From Natronospirillum sp. (GTDB taxonomy: Bacteria > Pseudomonadota > Gammaproteobacteria > Pseudomonadales > Natronospirillaceae), in contig NZ_JAIUMC010000001.1 of assembly GCF_022565775.1 (NCBI RefSeq), positions 1 through 64,000 of the forward strand: a stretch of 64,000 nt of DNA. The letters are read 5' to 3'. Position numbers and translations under genes: made by a program. Below the pieces are notes generated by a model. It had not been told where the DNA came from. It saw only the letters and a program-made list of their open reading frames with translations, and ran no database searches. Positions 8,289 to 17,429 of this stretch are shown piece by piece (position 1 is the stretch's first letter; every line of letters starts with the position of its first letter).

Positions 8289-9092
8289 ATGCCCGCATCC
8301 TTCACCCTCGGCCCGTTGTTCATTCCCACCGACCGCCTGCTGTTCGTAGTGGCCATGGTGACCGTGCTGCTGGTGAGTTTTGTGCTGGAGCGGCGTTATC
8401 GCCTGCTGGGGGCGCCCGGCCTGTGGCTGGTGCTGCTCAGCGGGTTTGGTGTCGGTCGTCTGGTGCATGTGCTTGAGCATTGGTCGGTTTACAGCCGCAA
8501 CCTGATCGATGCGCTCTATGTCTGGCAAGGCGGATTCAACTGGATGGCCGGGGTGGCGGTGGCCTTGTTGGTGGCCTTGGCCTGGAGCCACAGGCGGCGC
8601 CAGCCCAGGCTGTTCCATGTTGTGCCGGTGCTCGCCGGCACTCTGGTCTGGGTTGGCGGCAGTCTGTTTCTGAGCGCTCAGCAGACGGCACCCGAGCCAC
8701 TGCCTGAAATGCGCGTCAGCGACATGGCCGGTGATCCGGTTTTGCTGACCGATCTTGGCGGGCAGCCCACCGTGATCAACCTTTGGGCCACCTGGTGCCC
8801 GCCTTGCCGCCGGGAGATGCCGACCTTCGAGCGTGCTCAGGATACCTGGCCCGACATCCACTTTGTTTATGTCAATCAGGGCGAGGATATTGCGACGGCC
8901 CAGCGCTACCTCGATGAACATGAGCGTCGCCTGGAGACCGTATTGATTGATGGGCCGTCTCTCCTCTCAAGGCACTTTGAAGCCCGTGGTCTGCCGACCA
9001 CCCTGTTCTTCGATGCCAACGGCAACCTGCATGCGCTGCACCCGGGCGAAATTTCAGCCGTGCAACTGGAGCGTTATTTGGAGAGACTTTGA
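8289..9092 (+). CDS. Membrane-anchored TlpA-like thioredoxin with Lgt-like N-terminus
   Basis: 267 residues from the ATG at 8289 (a TTG at 8277 is also in frame). The N-terminal half has four membrane segments. Its motif sequence (FTLGPL, GVGRLVHVLEHW, VWQGGFNWMAGV) resembles the N-terminal part of prolipoprotein diacylglyceryl transferase. The C-terminal half is a TlpA/ResA-type thioredoxin with the active site WATWCPPC and the cis-Pro loop GLPTTLF, expected on the periplasmic side. It probably reduces a periplasmic disulfide or persulfide, fitting the adjacent rhodanese and SQR. The Lgt catalytic core is not complete, so lipoprotein modification is unlikely. It ends 19 bp from the convergent TRIC gene. 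Confidence 0.82.
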   Translation: MPASFTLGPLFIPTDRLLFVVAMVTVLLVSFVLERRYRLLGAPGLWLVLLSGFGVGRLVHVLEHWSVYSRNLIDALYVWQGGFNWMAGVAVALLVALAWSHRRRQPRLFHVVPVLAGTLVWVGGSLFLSAQQTAPEPLPEMRVSDMAGDPVLLTDLGGQPTVINLWATWCPPCRREMPTFERAQDTWPDIHFVYVNQGEDIATAQRYLDEHERRLETVLIDGPSLLSRHFEARGLPTTLFFDANGNLHALHPGEISAVQLERYLERL

Positions 9093-9111
9093 GATTCAAT
9101 GGCACTGTATT

Positions 9112-9717
9112 TCAGGGACCCTTCAGCGTCGGCAGATGCAGGCCCCTGTAGAAGCCGAGCAGGCGCAACAGCACCACCAGAGCAAGGCCAACCAGAAAGG
9201 CGAGGCTTTCCGGGGCGCCCAGCCAGAGCAGCAGCAGGTAGGCACAGATGCCGCCTATAGCTGCAGTGGCATAGATCTCGCGGCGCAGCACCAGTGGCAC
9301 ATGGGCGGTAATGACATCGCGCAGGATGCCGCCGGTGACGCCGGTCATGGTACCCATCAGCACGGCAATCAGCGGTGAAAAACCGGCAGCCAGCGTGAGG
9401 CTGGCTCCGGACAGCGCAAACAGCGCCAACCCCAGGGCATCGGCCACCTGAAACAAGAATCCCGGGGCGTGACGAAAGCGCAGATAGATGAGTGTGGTCG
9501 CCGCAGCGCCCAGGATCACCAGCAGATAGGTGGTATCGACAATCCAGAATATGGGGTGGCGATCGAGCAGCAGGTCCCGCAGCGTACCGCCGCCGATGGC
9601 CGTCAGCGTCGCCACCACAATCACCCCGAGCAGGTCCAGTTCCCGATCCCGGGTCGCCAACACGCCACTGGCCGCAAACACCGCCACACCGGCCAGATCG
9701 AGATAGTACAGCAACAT
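9112..9717 (-). CDS. TRIC (YadS/YicG-type) cation channel family protein
   Basis: 201 residues, almost entirely hydrophobic, made of two homologous halves of three helices each. Each half carries the glycine-rich family motif (GGGTLRDLLL near residue 42 and GGILRDVI near 128). Bacterial members of the trimeric intracellular cation channel family form homotrimeric potassium-permeable channels in the inner membrane. The start lies one base after the stop of the upstream DUF599 gene, so the two are likely cotranscribed. The physiological role in bacteria is poorly defined. Confidence 0.9.
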   Translation of the reverse strand: MLLYYLDLAGVAVFAASGVLATRDRELDLLGVIVVATLTAIGGGTLRDLLLDRHPIFWIVDTTYLLVILGAAATTLIYLRFRHAPGFLFQVADALGLALFALSGASLTLAAGFSPLIAVLMGTMTGVTGGILRDVITAHVPLVLRREIYATAAIGGICAYLLLLWLGAPESLAFLVGLALVVLLRLLGFYRGLHLPTLKGP

Positions 9718-9718
9718 G

Positions 9719-10435
9719 TCAGAGCCCCTGCGCCTTGACGAGCTGCTTCAGGGTCGCACTGTGGAATTCCCGTCGATTCAGAACCAGCACGATGGCGACA
9801 GTGAACAGCAACAGCCCTATCGGGCCCATCAACCAACCCAAGGCGGCCAGGCTGAAATAGACAGCGCGCAGCCCATAGTTGAACTGCTTGGCCGCCAGGT
9901 CCATCACCTTGGCGGTATGCGTCACAAAGGCCTCTCTCGAGCCTTCCGGATCAGACTCACCCGGCATCGGTGCTGCACCCAGCATGACAGATAGAAAACC
10001 ATACTGGCGCATGCTCCAGGTAAAACTCAGAAAGCCGTACACATAGATGGCGATCAGCGCGCCGATCTTGATTTCCAGCAACGTTCGGGAACTGGCCTGC
10101 AGCAGTGTGATGTCCCCCAGCAGCGCCACCACCTGCTCCGAAGCTGCCAATACGGTAATCAGGCCGGCAATGGCAAACAGGCTGCTGGAGGCGAAAAAGG
10201 CAGAGTTTCGCTCGAGATTGCCTACCGCAGCCATGTCGGCCACCCGGTTGTGGCGCTCGAGCATGCGTCTTATCCAGTCGTGGCGGAAATGATGCATCAC
10301 CGACGACAAACTGTGCCGGGATTGTGCTGCCCGCTTGGCATAGTGGGTATAGGACACCCAGCACAGCAGAAAGCCGGCCAGCGCGATCCAGTCCAGCAGG
10401 TAGGCCATACGGCTCCCAATGCTCGTCAGCTCCAT
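9719..10435 (-). CDS. DUF599 family membrane protein
   Basis: 238 residues from the ATG at 10435 (AAAGG ribosome site); a start at 10408 with GGGAG would remove nine residues. Four to five membrane helices are visible, with the family features LDWIALAGFLLCW near the N-terminus, a charged WIRRMLERHNRVADMAAVGNLERN-like stretch (about residues 55-78) and a C-terminal NRREFHS segment. DUF599 proteins have no established function. It is tightly spaced with the TRIC gene and 60 bp from the SMP-30 gene, so it may be at the end of the ugp transcription direction but is not obviously related to it. Confidence 0.85.
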   Translation of the reverse strand: MELTSIGSRMAYLLDWIALAGFLLCWVSYTHYAKRAAQSRHSLSSVMHHFRHDWIRRMLERHNRVADMAAVGNLERNSAFFASSSLFAIAGLITVLAASEQVVALLGDITLLQASSRTLLEIKIGALIAIYVYGFLSFTWSMRQYGFLSVMLGAAPMPGESDPEGSREAFVTHTAKVMDLAAKQFNYGLRAVYFSLAALGWLMGPIGLLLFTVAIVLVLNRREFHSATLKQLVKAQGL

Positions 10436-10495
10436 GAGGACCTTTATTCTATCCTGTGCAATCAGGGTCTGAAAGCGGCCTGCTTGAATCACATC

Positions 10496-11392
10496 TCAGG
10501 GTAGCGGCAACCTGTTCAGGTCAGGCACGGATTCTGGAAGACCGGTGTAATCGGTTTCATAAACCAGCACGGAACCGGCCAGGGGTTCGCGCACCAGCGC
10601 CTCCTTCGACAGGCCTTCACGGGCGGACGTCACAAACAGCAGGTTCATGCCTGGGCCACCAAGGGCCACACAGGTAGGCTGGGAGACCGGCACCGGATGC
10701 AGCGCTTTCAGCTCGCCATCCGGACTGAAACGGGCCACGCCATGACCGCCCCACAGGGCGCACAGCAGATGCCCCTCGGCATCCATGCAGGCGCCATCGG
10801 GATTGCCCTGTGGCGCTGCAGCAAACTCGGTTGGTGCACTCAGGCCACCGGTTTGCGGATCAAAATCGAACCGACGGATGCACCGGGTCGGCGTATCGGC
10901 GTGATACAGGGTTCGACCGTCCGGGCTCCAGCACAATGCATTGGGAATCGACAAGTCGCGCAGCATGGGACGAGCGCCTGATTCATCCAACCGATACAGG
11001 GTCCCAGTCTGGCCCTGATCATCCTCCACCATGGTGCCAGACCAGAAGCGCCCCTGCCGATCGACACGCCCGTCATTGAAGCGGTTACCCGCTATCGACG
11101 CTTCAGGACGAGCCAGCCAGGTCACCTGCTGCCGGTCCGGCCGATACAGGGCAAAGCCGGATGCAAAGCTGACCAGCAACTGCACCGGATCAGTCGAGAC
11201 GATACCGAAAGCCGTCAGCCGCTCGGGGGTGCTCCAGACCTGTTGCTGTTGAGTGGCCCAGTCCAGCCGGTACAGACGACAACTCAGAATATCGGTCCAC
11301 CAGAGGCTGCCACTGTCGACATGCCATTGAATGCCTTCACCCAGGCGGTTGTTCATCTCGATGGTGTGATGCAGTTTGAGCGTGCTCTTCAT
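10496..11392 (-). CDS. SMP-30/gluconolactonase family protein
   Basis: 298 residues from the ATG at 11392, which has the site AAGGAAGAGA. It is a six-bladed propeller of the SMP-30/gluconolactonase/LRE family. Metal-ligand motifs are recognisable: LGEGIQWH (Glu), the Asn and Asp of NRFNDGRVD, and PNALCWSPDGRTLY (Asn and Asp). These enzymes hydrolyse sugar lactones in the cytoplasm. It follows ugpQ by 26 bp, so it may be the last gene of the ugp transcript, but a metabolic connection to glycerophosphodiesters is not evident. Confidence 0.85.
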   Translation of the reverse strand: MKSTLKLHHTIEMNNRLGEGIQWHVDSGSLWWTDILSCRLYRLDWATQQQQVWSTPERLTAFGIVSTDPVQLLVSFASGFALYRPDRQQVTWLARPEASIAGNRFNDGRVDRQGRFWSGTMVEDDQGQTGTLYRLDESGARPMLRDLSIPNALCWSPDGRTLYHADTPTRCIRRFDFDPQTGGLSAPTEFAAAPQGNPDGACMDAEGHLLCALWGGHGVARFSPDGELKALHPVPVSQPTCVALGGPGMNLLFVTSAREGLSKEALVREPLAGSVLVYETDYTGLPESVPDLNRLPLP

Positions 11393-11418
11393 TCTCTCTT
11401 CCTTGTGCTTCAACCGCC

Positions 11419-12183
11419 CTATTCTGACCCCCCATATCGAGTGCGTCCAGCACCCTGAAAATGACTGGAAAAAAGTGTCGGATCATCCGTGATCACACCG
11501 TCGACACCCATTTCAAACAGTCGTTCACCGGCTGCCCGATCATTGACTGTGTAGACATAAAGCTCATAGCCGGCTGCCTTGATATCGGCAGCCTGCCTGG
11601 CAGTGAGGCTGTCACCATGGCAGTGGATACTGACCAGAGGCAAATGCCCGACCCGCGACTGCCAGCCCTGCGGCAACTCGACACAGAGCTGGCCGTATTG
11701 CCAAGTTGGCCGAAGGTTGCTCATCAATTCCAGAGCTCGGGTCCAGAAGCTGGATATGAGCAACCGGCCAAAGTCTGACCACTGGGTTTCCAGCGCCCGG
11801 ACTACCTTCTCCACCGCATCCTGTATATCGGCATCATCATAGAACTTGAGTTCCAGGTTCAGGCCCATCCCGGCCTGGGCCAGATACTGCAGCATGTCTT
11901 CAAGCAGGGGGATCGGCTCACCGGCAAAGTCGGCAGAAAAATGGCTGCCGGCATCAAGCCCGGCCAGGTCCTGCCGAGTCAGCGCGCGAAGCGGCCCAAG
12001 GCCATTGGTCAGGCGCCCCAGGTGTTCGTCGTGAAAAACCACCAGTGTCCCGTCCCCCAGTGACTGGACATCGATTTCCACCCAATCGACGCCCAACTCT
12101 CGAGTCAGCCTCATGGCACCGACTGTGTTTTCCGGTGCCAGGAGTGCCGAGCCGCGGTGAGCGATGACTCTGGAAGCAATCAA
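11419..12183 (-). CDS. ugpQ: Glycerophosphodiester phosphodiesterase
   Basis: 254 residues, a TIM-barrel GDPD enzyme. The catalytic motif HRGSALLAPENT (His9 and Glu) and the metal site EIDVQSLGDGTLVVFHD (Glu, Asp, His) are present, and the lengths match cytoplasmic UgpQ (about 250 residues). It hydrolyses imported glycerophosphodiesters to glycerol-3-phosphate and an alcohol. It is the fifth gene of ugpBAECQ, 20 bp after ugpC, the expected neighbour for a substrate taken up by that importer. Confidence 0.93.
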   Translation of the reverse strand: MIASRVIAHRGSALLAPENTVGAMRLTRELGVDWVEIDVQSLGDGTLVVFHDEHLGRLTNGLGPLRALTRQDLAGLDAGSHFSADFAGEPIPLLEDMLQYLAQAGMGLNLELKFYDDADIQDAVEKVVRALETQWSDFGRLLISSFWTRALELMSNLRPTWQYGQLCVELPQGWQSRVGHLPLVSIHCHGDSLTARQAADIKAAGYELYVYTVNDRAAGERLFEMGVDGVITDDPTLFSSHFQGAGRTRYGGSE

Positions 12184-12203
12184 GGCAGTGCCCCTCTCCT
12201 GGG

Positions 12204-13256
12204 TCAGTCCGTGCGCCGACCCGAAGCTTCATTGAAAGGATGAAGCACAGAGAGCGGAGCATAGACCATGATCTTGCCACCCTCGGCCACCGCCGTGTTT
12301 TCTTCCACGCGCATGGTAAACGCCTGCCTGTCCGGCAACAGATGCAGATAGAGGTGGCTTTCCGCACCGGCCGGCTCGAACAGTTTGACTTCGCAATCAA
12401 AGCTCAGATGCGGCTCCGCCGGCTTTTCAAACACCACTGTGTCAGGCCTTACACCAATGACGTCTGTGCCTTCCGGCAGTTGTTTGACCGCCTCCTGATT
12501 GTCTTTGTTGGCGAACGTCGAGGCGCGGACGATATTCATGCTGGGCGAACCAATGAATTCCGCCACAAACAGCGTCTCCGGCCGGTGGTAGACATCCATC
12601 GGCGAGCCCACCTGCTCGATTCGGCCCTGATTCAGAACCACCAGACGGTCTCCCAGCGTCATCGCTTCCAACTGGTCGTGTGTCACGTAAAGCGAGGTGG
12701 TTTTGAGGCGCCGCTGCAGTTGCTTGATCTCGACGCGCATTTGCACGCGCAGCTTGGCATCCAGGTTGGACAATGGCTCATCCAGCAGGAAAGCCGCCGG
12801 TTCACGCACCAGCGCGCGCCCCATGGCTACCCGCTGACGCTGTCCACCCGACAAGGCTCTGGGCTTGCGATCGAGGAACGGATTGATCTCCAGCATCTTT
12901 GCGGTATTCTGCACCCGCTCATCGATATCCTGTTGACTGAAGCCCCGATTCTTGAGGCCATAGGCCAGGTTCTTGTACACCGTCATGTGCGGATACAGCG
13001 CGTAGTTCTGGAACACCATCGCGATATCGCGCTCTGCCGGCTCAAGCTGATTGACGACTTTATTGCCGATAGAGAGCTCGCCCTCGGTAATGGTCTCCAG
13101 TCCCGCTACCATTCTCAGCAGCGTGGATTTGCCACAACCGGACGGTCCGACCAGTACGATGAATTCGCCATCGGCGATATCAAGATTGATATCCTGCACA
13201 GCCCGGATGTCTCCGGGATACACCTTGCCAAGACCTTCAATTTTTATCGCTGCCAT
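12204..13256 (-). CDS. ugpC: sn-Glycerol-3-phosphate ABC importer ATPase
   Basis: 350 residues. The ABC domain (1-235) has Walker A GPSGCGKST, Q-loop VFQNYALYPHM, signature LSGGQRQR, Walker B AAFLLDEP and H-loop VTHDQ. The C-terminal portion is a MalK-type OB/TOBE regulatory domain. Sequence alone cannot tell UgpC from other MalK-family ATPases, but the UgpB and UgpQ neighbours do. It energises uptake of glycerol-3-phosphate and glycerophosphodiesters and sits 3 bp after ugpE. Confidence 0.93.
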   Translation of the reverse strand: MAAIKIEGLGKVYPGDIRAVQDINLDIADGEFIVLVGPSGCGKSTLLRMVAGLETITEGELSIGNKVVNQLEPAERDIAMVFQNYALYPHMTVYKNLAYGLKNRGFSQQDIDERVQNTAKMLEINPFLDRKPRALSGGQRQRVAMGRALVREPAAFLLDEPLSNLDAKLRVQMRVEIKQLQRRLKTTSLYVTHDQLEAMTLGDRLVVLNQGRIEQVGSPMDVYHRPETLFVAEFIGSPSMNIVRASTFANKDNQEAVKQLPEGTDVIGVRPDTVVFEKPAEPHLSFDCEVKLFEPAGAESHLYLHLLPDRQAFTMRVEENTAVAEGGKIMVYAPLSVLHPFNEASGRRTD

Positions 13257-13259
13257 GTG

Positions 13260-14108
13260 TTATTTCTCCGTCTCCGTCAGGCCTTTGACGAAAAGCCGTT
13301 GCATGAAAAGAATGACCAGTATTGGCGGGAGTGCCGCCATGACAACTGTGGCCATCACCAGATGCCACAGAGGCTCACTGTCACCGCCGGTAAGCATACG
13401 CTGAATACCCATGACGATGGTGTAGTACTTGGGATCCGTGGTGATCAGCAGTGGCCACAGGTACTGGTTCCAGCCATAGATGAACATGATCACGAACAGC
13501 GCCGCGATATTGGTGATCGACAGGGGCATCAGGATGTCCTTGAAGAACTTGAACGGTCCCGCCCCGTCCACGCGCGCGGCTTCCAGCATTTCTTCCGGCA
13601 CCGTCATGAAGAACTGGCGAAACAGGAAGGTGGCCGTAGCTGATGCGATCAAGGGGATCGACAAACCGGCAAAGCTGTTCAGCATTCCCAGATCCGCCAC
13701 CACCTGGAAGGTCGGCACAATCCGCACCTCGACGGGCAGCATCAAGGTGACGAAGATCACCCAGAAGAAGAATATCCGGAACGGGAAGCGGAAATAGACA
13801 ATCGCAAACGCCGACAGCAGAGAAATGGCCAGCTTGCCGATGGTGATGGCCATCGCCATGACAAAGCTGTTCCAGAGCATCAATGAAATGGGCGGCGTAC
13901 CGGCACTGGAGCGCCCCTGCAGCAGCGCAGTCCGGTAATTGTTGATGGCTTCCGTGCCCGGCAGCAGGGGGATGGTGCCGCGCATGAAAGTGCCGCCGGT
14001 ATGCGTGGAGGCGATAATCGCCACATAGATGGGAAACACCACCAGCGCCACACCCAGAATCAGGAGGGTATGCGCCAGAATGTTGCCCCAACGGTTATTC
14101 TCGACCAT
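13260..14108 (-). CDS. ugpE: sn-Glycerol-3-phosphate ABC importer permease
   Basis: 282 residues with six membrane helices and the MalG-type cytoplasmic EAA loop (EEMLEAARVDGAGPFKFF) that contacts the ATPase. The length and ending match UgpE. It pairs with UgpA as the transmembrane channel. It lies between ugpA (10 bp) and ugpC (3 bp) in one transcription unit. Confidence 0.93.
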   Translation of the reverse strand: MVENNRWGNILAHTLLILGVALVVFPIYVAIIASTHTGGTFMRGTIPLLPGTEAINNYRTALLQGRSSAGTPPISLMLWNSFVMAMAITIGKLAISLLSAFAIVYFRFPFRIFFFWVIFVTLMLPVEVRIVPTFQVVADLGMLNSFAGLSIPLIASATATFLFRQFFMTVPEEMLEAARVDGAGPFKFFKDILMPLSITNIAALFVIMFIYGWNQYLWPLLITTDPKYYTIVMGIQRMLTGGDSEPLWHLVMATVVMAALPPILVILFMQRLFVKGLTETEK

Positions 14109-14118
14109 GACCAGGCTC

Positions 14119-15003
14119 CTAGTAATTGACCCGACGTTCGATATAGCGGAACTGAATCACCGTCAGCACAATCACGATGGACATGAGGATGACGGACTGG
14201 GCGGCTGACGACCCGAGATTCATGCCCACGAAACCGTCCCGGTACACCTTGTACACCAGGATGTTGGTGGCCTGGGATGGCCCGCCTTCGGTGGTCGCGT
14301 GAATCACCCCGAAGGTGTCGAACATGGCATAGACAATGTTCACCACCAGCAGGAAGAAGGTGATGGGAGACAGCAGCGGAAACACGATGGTCCAGAACCG
14401 CTTGAACCGCTTGGCGCCGTCAATGGCGGCCGCCTCGATCAGCGAATTGGGAACAGACTGCAGACCTGCCAGGAAAAACAGAAAATTGTAGGAAATCTGT
14501 TTCCAGGCCGCCGCAATGATCACCAGCAACATGGCCTGATCACTGTTACGGCGGTGGTTCCAGTTGATGCCCACCATATCCAGCATATAGGGCAGAATGC
14601 CGATGGACGGATTGAAGATGAACCACCAAAGCACACCGGCAATCGCCGGTGCGACCGCATAGGGCCAGACCAGAAAGGTGGTATAGGTATCGCGGCTGCG
14701 AATCATCTTGTTGACCATGACGGCAAACAACAGGGCCACCGACATGGACAGCAGAGTCGTGCCCACCGAGAACACCAGCGTCACCTGCATGGAGTTCAGA
14801 TACAGGTCATCTTCGAAGAGTCTTTGAAAGTTCTGAAACCAGACAAACTCTGTCCGGAAGCCGAAGGCATCCTGACGCAGCACTGACTGGTAAAGTGCCT
14901 GCGAAGCAGGCCAGATAAAGAAGATGACAGTGATGATAATCTGCGGCGCCAGCAGCAGATAGGGCAGCCAGTTGTGGCTGAAGGTCATTCTCTTGGTTTG
15001 CAT
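14119..15003 (-). CDS. ugpA: sn-Glycerol-3-phosphate ABC importer permease
   Basis: 294 residues with six membrane helices and the EAA loop ([18 protein letters not shown]). It is the MalF-like partner of UgpE. The ATG at 15003 has only a weak ribosome site and follows a strong hairpin located between ugpB and ugpA, which probably lowers permease expression relative to the binding protein. Assignment as UgpA rests on order and the neighbouring UgpB and UgpQ. Confidence 0.92.
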   Translation of the reverse strand: MQTKRMTFSHNWLPYLLLAPQIIITVIFFIWPASQALYQSVLRQDAFGFRTEFVWFQNFQRLFEDDLYLNSMQVTLVFSVGTTLLSMSVALLFAVMVNKMIRSRDTYTTFLVWPYAVAPAIAGVLWWFIFNPSIGILPYMLDMVGINWNHRRNSDQAMLLVIIAAAWKQISYNFLFFLAGLQSVPNSLIEAAAIDGAKRFKRFWTIVFPLLSPITFFLLVVNIVYAMFDTFGVIHATTEGGPSQATNILVYKVYRDGFVGMNLGSSAAQSVILMSIVIVLTVIQFRYIERRVNY

Positions 15004-15031
15004 AACAGGGTGAACCCCTACTACAGACAGT

Positions 15032-15061
15032 AAAAGGCCCCTGAATTCTCATTCAGGGGCC
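15032..15061 (-). terminator. Attenuating hairpin between ugpB and ugpA
   Basis: A perfect 10-bp stem (GGCCCCTGAA at 15036-15045, TTCAGGGGCC at 15052-15061) with a 6-nt loop, followed on the minus strand by TTTTA. It lies directly after the ugpB stop. A short U-tract suggests partial termination or 3'-end protection of ugpB mRNA, a common way to make more binding protein than permease. Confidence 0.75.
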
Positions 15062-15078
15062 CGTGGTCAGCGACTTGA

Positions 15079-16401
15079 TCAGTTGGATGATTCGAAATCG
15101 CGCAGCAGGCTGTTGCCACGGCGCACCGCAGCATCCGCTGCTTCCTGACCGGTCTTGCTGCCGGACATGACCGATTCCATTTCTTCCGAGATGATGTCGC
15201 GAATCTGCACGAAGTTGCCGAAACGAATACCTTTGGAATTTTCGGTCGGCTCATTCAGCGTCATCTGCTCGATCGAGGTGTCTGCACCCGGGTTGTCGGC
15301 GTAGTAGCCCTGTTCTTCTGACAGGTCATAGGCCGCCTGAGTGATGGGCAGATACCCTGTCACCTGGTGCCAGTCAGCCTGGACTTCCGGCAAAGACAGG
15401 TATACGAAGAAAGCAGAGACTGCTTCGTAGTCTTCATCGGAATGACCACGCAGTACCCACAGAGTCGCACCACCAATGATGGTGTTCTGCGGAGCGCCGT
15501 TGATATCGTCATAGTAGGGCTGGAAGCCATAGCCTACATTGAAGTCGGTGTTGCGCAGCACACCAGCGCGGCTGGCTGATGAGCCAAAGAACATGGCGCA
15601 CTCTTCCGAGTAGAACATGGGAGCCGCATCAGGGCCTGATCCCGGGCCACCCCAGTTGAACGCACCGGCATCCTGCCAGGCCTTCAGATTGTCCCAGTGA
15701 CGTGCCACATGCTCATTGTTGAACACGAATTCGGTATCCAGTCCGTCGAAACCATTTTCCCGGGTGCCAAACGGCAGGTTGTGCCAGGCGCTGAAGTTTT
15801 CCAGCATCACCCAGCTCGGCCAGGAGGTGGTGAAGCCACAATCGGCAGCACCGGATTCAATGATCTGCAGTGAGGCTGACTCCATCTCGGCCCAGGTTTG
15901 TGGCGGCTGCTCCGGATTCAAACCAGCAGCTTCAAAGACATCCTTGTTGTAATACATGATGGGGGTAGAAGAGTTGAACGGGAATGACAGCATGTTGCCG
16001 TTGGGGTCGGTATAGTAGCCGACGACCGTGGGCAGATAGGCATCACGATCAAATTCTCTATCAAAATCAGCCATCAACTCGTAAATCGGGTAGATAGCGC
16101 CCTCAGCCGCCATCATGGTGCCGGTACCGACTTCGAACACCTGCACAATATGTGGCTGCTGGCCCGCACGGAAAGCCGTAATGGCGCCAGTCATGGTTTC
16201 GGTATAGGTGCCGCGGAAGCTGGGCTCCACGCGGTAGTCGTCCTGGCTGTTGTTGAAATCTTCTGCAACGCCCTCCAGCAACTCACCCAGTTCACCACCC
16301 ATGGCGTGCCACCAGGACACCGTGGTTGTGGCGTGTACGGCACTGCTGGCGGTCATGGCAAATACCAGCCCGCTGATCAATGACTTGTGTGCGATATTCA
16401 T
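15079..16401 (-). CDS. ugpB: sn-Glycerol-3-phosphate-binding protein
   Basis: 440 residues from the ATG at 16401, with GGAG eight bases upstream; a GTG three codons earlier overlaps that site. A signal peptide (about 1-24, ending AVHA) precedes a type I extracellular solute-binding domain. The sequence near the mature N-terminus (VSWWHAMGGELGELL, FRGTYTETMTGAITAFRAGQQPHIVQVFEVGT across residues 30-95) is characteristic of UgpB. It captures glycerol-3-phosphate and glycerophosphodiesters in the periplasm. It is the first gene of ugpBAECQ. A PhoB site is expected from other species but no convincing one was found upstream. Confidence 0.93.
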   Translation of the reverse strand: MNIAHKSLISGLVFAMTASSAVHATTTVSWWHAMGGELGELLEGVAEDFNNSQDDYRVEPSFRGTYTETMTGAITAFRAGQQPHIVQVFEVGTGTMMAAEGAIYPIYELMADFDREFDRDAYLPTVVGYYTDPNGNMLSFPFNSSTPIMYYNKDVFEAAGLNPEQPPQTWAEMESASLQIIESGAADCGFTTSWPSWVMLENFSAWHNLPFGTRENGFDGLDTEFVFNNEHVARHWDNLKAWQDAGAFNWGGPGSGPDAAPMFYSEECAMFFGSSASRAGVLRNTDFNVGYGFQPYYDDINGAPQNTIIGGATLWVLRGHSDEDYEAVSAFFVYLSLPEVQADWHQVTGYLPITQAAYDLSEEQGYYADNPGADTSIEQMTLNEPTENSKGIRFGNFVQIRDIISEEMESVMSGSKTGQEAADAAVRRGNSLLRDFESSN

Positions 16402-16670
16402 TGTTGTCACTCCATGCTTTTTGGTTGGCTGGCGACCGGGTCGCCAGTCTTTCCGTATCAGCGCTTTCCAAGTGAAGAAATAATCTCCAAGATGGGGAAA
16501 AGGAAGCGCCTTGATTTATTGGTCCGGAGGGCCATGGCAGCGCTTTCGCGACACCCGTCCCATCCGGTAGACGAAGCATCCCAAGTTTGTGTTACAGGCT
16601 TCCTGAACATTGATTAACTTACTGTGACGCTTTGTTTACATATAGATGTCAAACAGGAAGCAGATCTGTC

Positions 16671-17429
16671 ATGTGCGGTGCCTATTTTCTGCAACAGTCC
16701 CCCACTCTGCGGGCTCATTTTGGTATACAGTCGAAGGAAGACCTGGCGGAATTCGTGCTGCGCAGTGATGATGTGGATCCGTTGCGTTTGTTCGAAGGAG
16801 AAGATCAGGCACTGTTGCAATTGTTTCGACCGACGGATCAGGTGCCGTTTCTGGCCCGTGACCGCGCCGGAGAGTGGGTTGGCCTCACCGGCACCTGGTG
16901 GCTCGCCATGGACCGGGACGGTGACCAGTGGCGCCCCAATCAGCAACTGGCCACCTTCAACAGTCGCATCGACAAGGTGGTGAGCAGCGGGCGCACCATC
17001 CACAGCATGCCGCCGCGCTCATTTCGGGTATTGCTGCCCGCCAGCGGTTTTGTGGAGTGGCACAACAAACAGCCACACCTGTTTCGCCGCGCCGACGGCC
17101 GCGCGCTGATGCTGGGTGGCATGGCCAAGGCCTACGAGAAAACAAATCGTGAAGGAGAGGATGGAGGAAAGCAGTATCAGTACGCGGTGTCGATCGTCAC
17201 GCTGCCCGGCCACCCCAAAACCCGGCATGTCCACGAGAAATCAGTTCCGCTGATGCTGGCCGATGACCAGATTGACGCCTGGCTTGACCGGCGCCGGCCA
17301 CATCGGGATTTCGCCTACCTGCAGACGCCGCAGATTCCGTTCGAGCTGGAAATTCAGGCAGTGCAGGACCTCAAGGCCATGGCCCCGATAGCGTCGCCGG
17401 AAACCATTGCGGCCGACCCTAAGGCGTAA
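16671..17429 (+). CDS. SRAP-domain abasic-site DNA-crosslinking protein (YedK/HMCES type)
   Basis: 252 residues from the ATG at 16671. This start is required because Cys2, exposed after Met removal, is the catalytic nucleophile; AGGAAG lies upstream. Family residues are present: C2 (MCGAY), N97 (FNSRID), E129 (PASGFVEW) and H188 (VHEKSVPL). These proteins form a thiazolidine crosslink with abasic sites in single-stranded DNA and shield them. The gene is monocistronic, diverges from ugpB, and its 3' end overlaps the convergent LOV-GGDEF-EAL gene by 11 bp. Confidence 0.92.
   Translation: MCGAYFLQQSPTLRAHFGIQSKEDLAEFVLRSDDVDPLRLFEGEDQALLQLFRPTDQVPFLARDRAGEWVGLTGTWWLAMDRDGDQWRPNQQLATFNSRIDKVVSSGRTIHSMPPRSFRVLLPASGFVEWHNKQPHLFRRADGRALMLGGMAKAYEKTNREGEDGGKQYQYAVSIVTLPGHPKTRHVHEKSVPLMLADDQIDAWLDRRRPHRDFAYLQTPQIPFELEIQAVQDLKAMAPIASPETIAADPKA

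Noticed and set aside
12240-13643. 467-residue open frame on the plus strand opposite ugpC and ugpE
   Set aside because: It is antisense to well-recognised transporter genes and spans their junction, with no domain or ribosome site.
16600-16670. Possible PhoB box upstream of ugpB
   Set aside because: Only weak matches to the CTGTCAT direct repeat were found; spacing and bases are not convincing.
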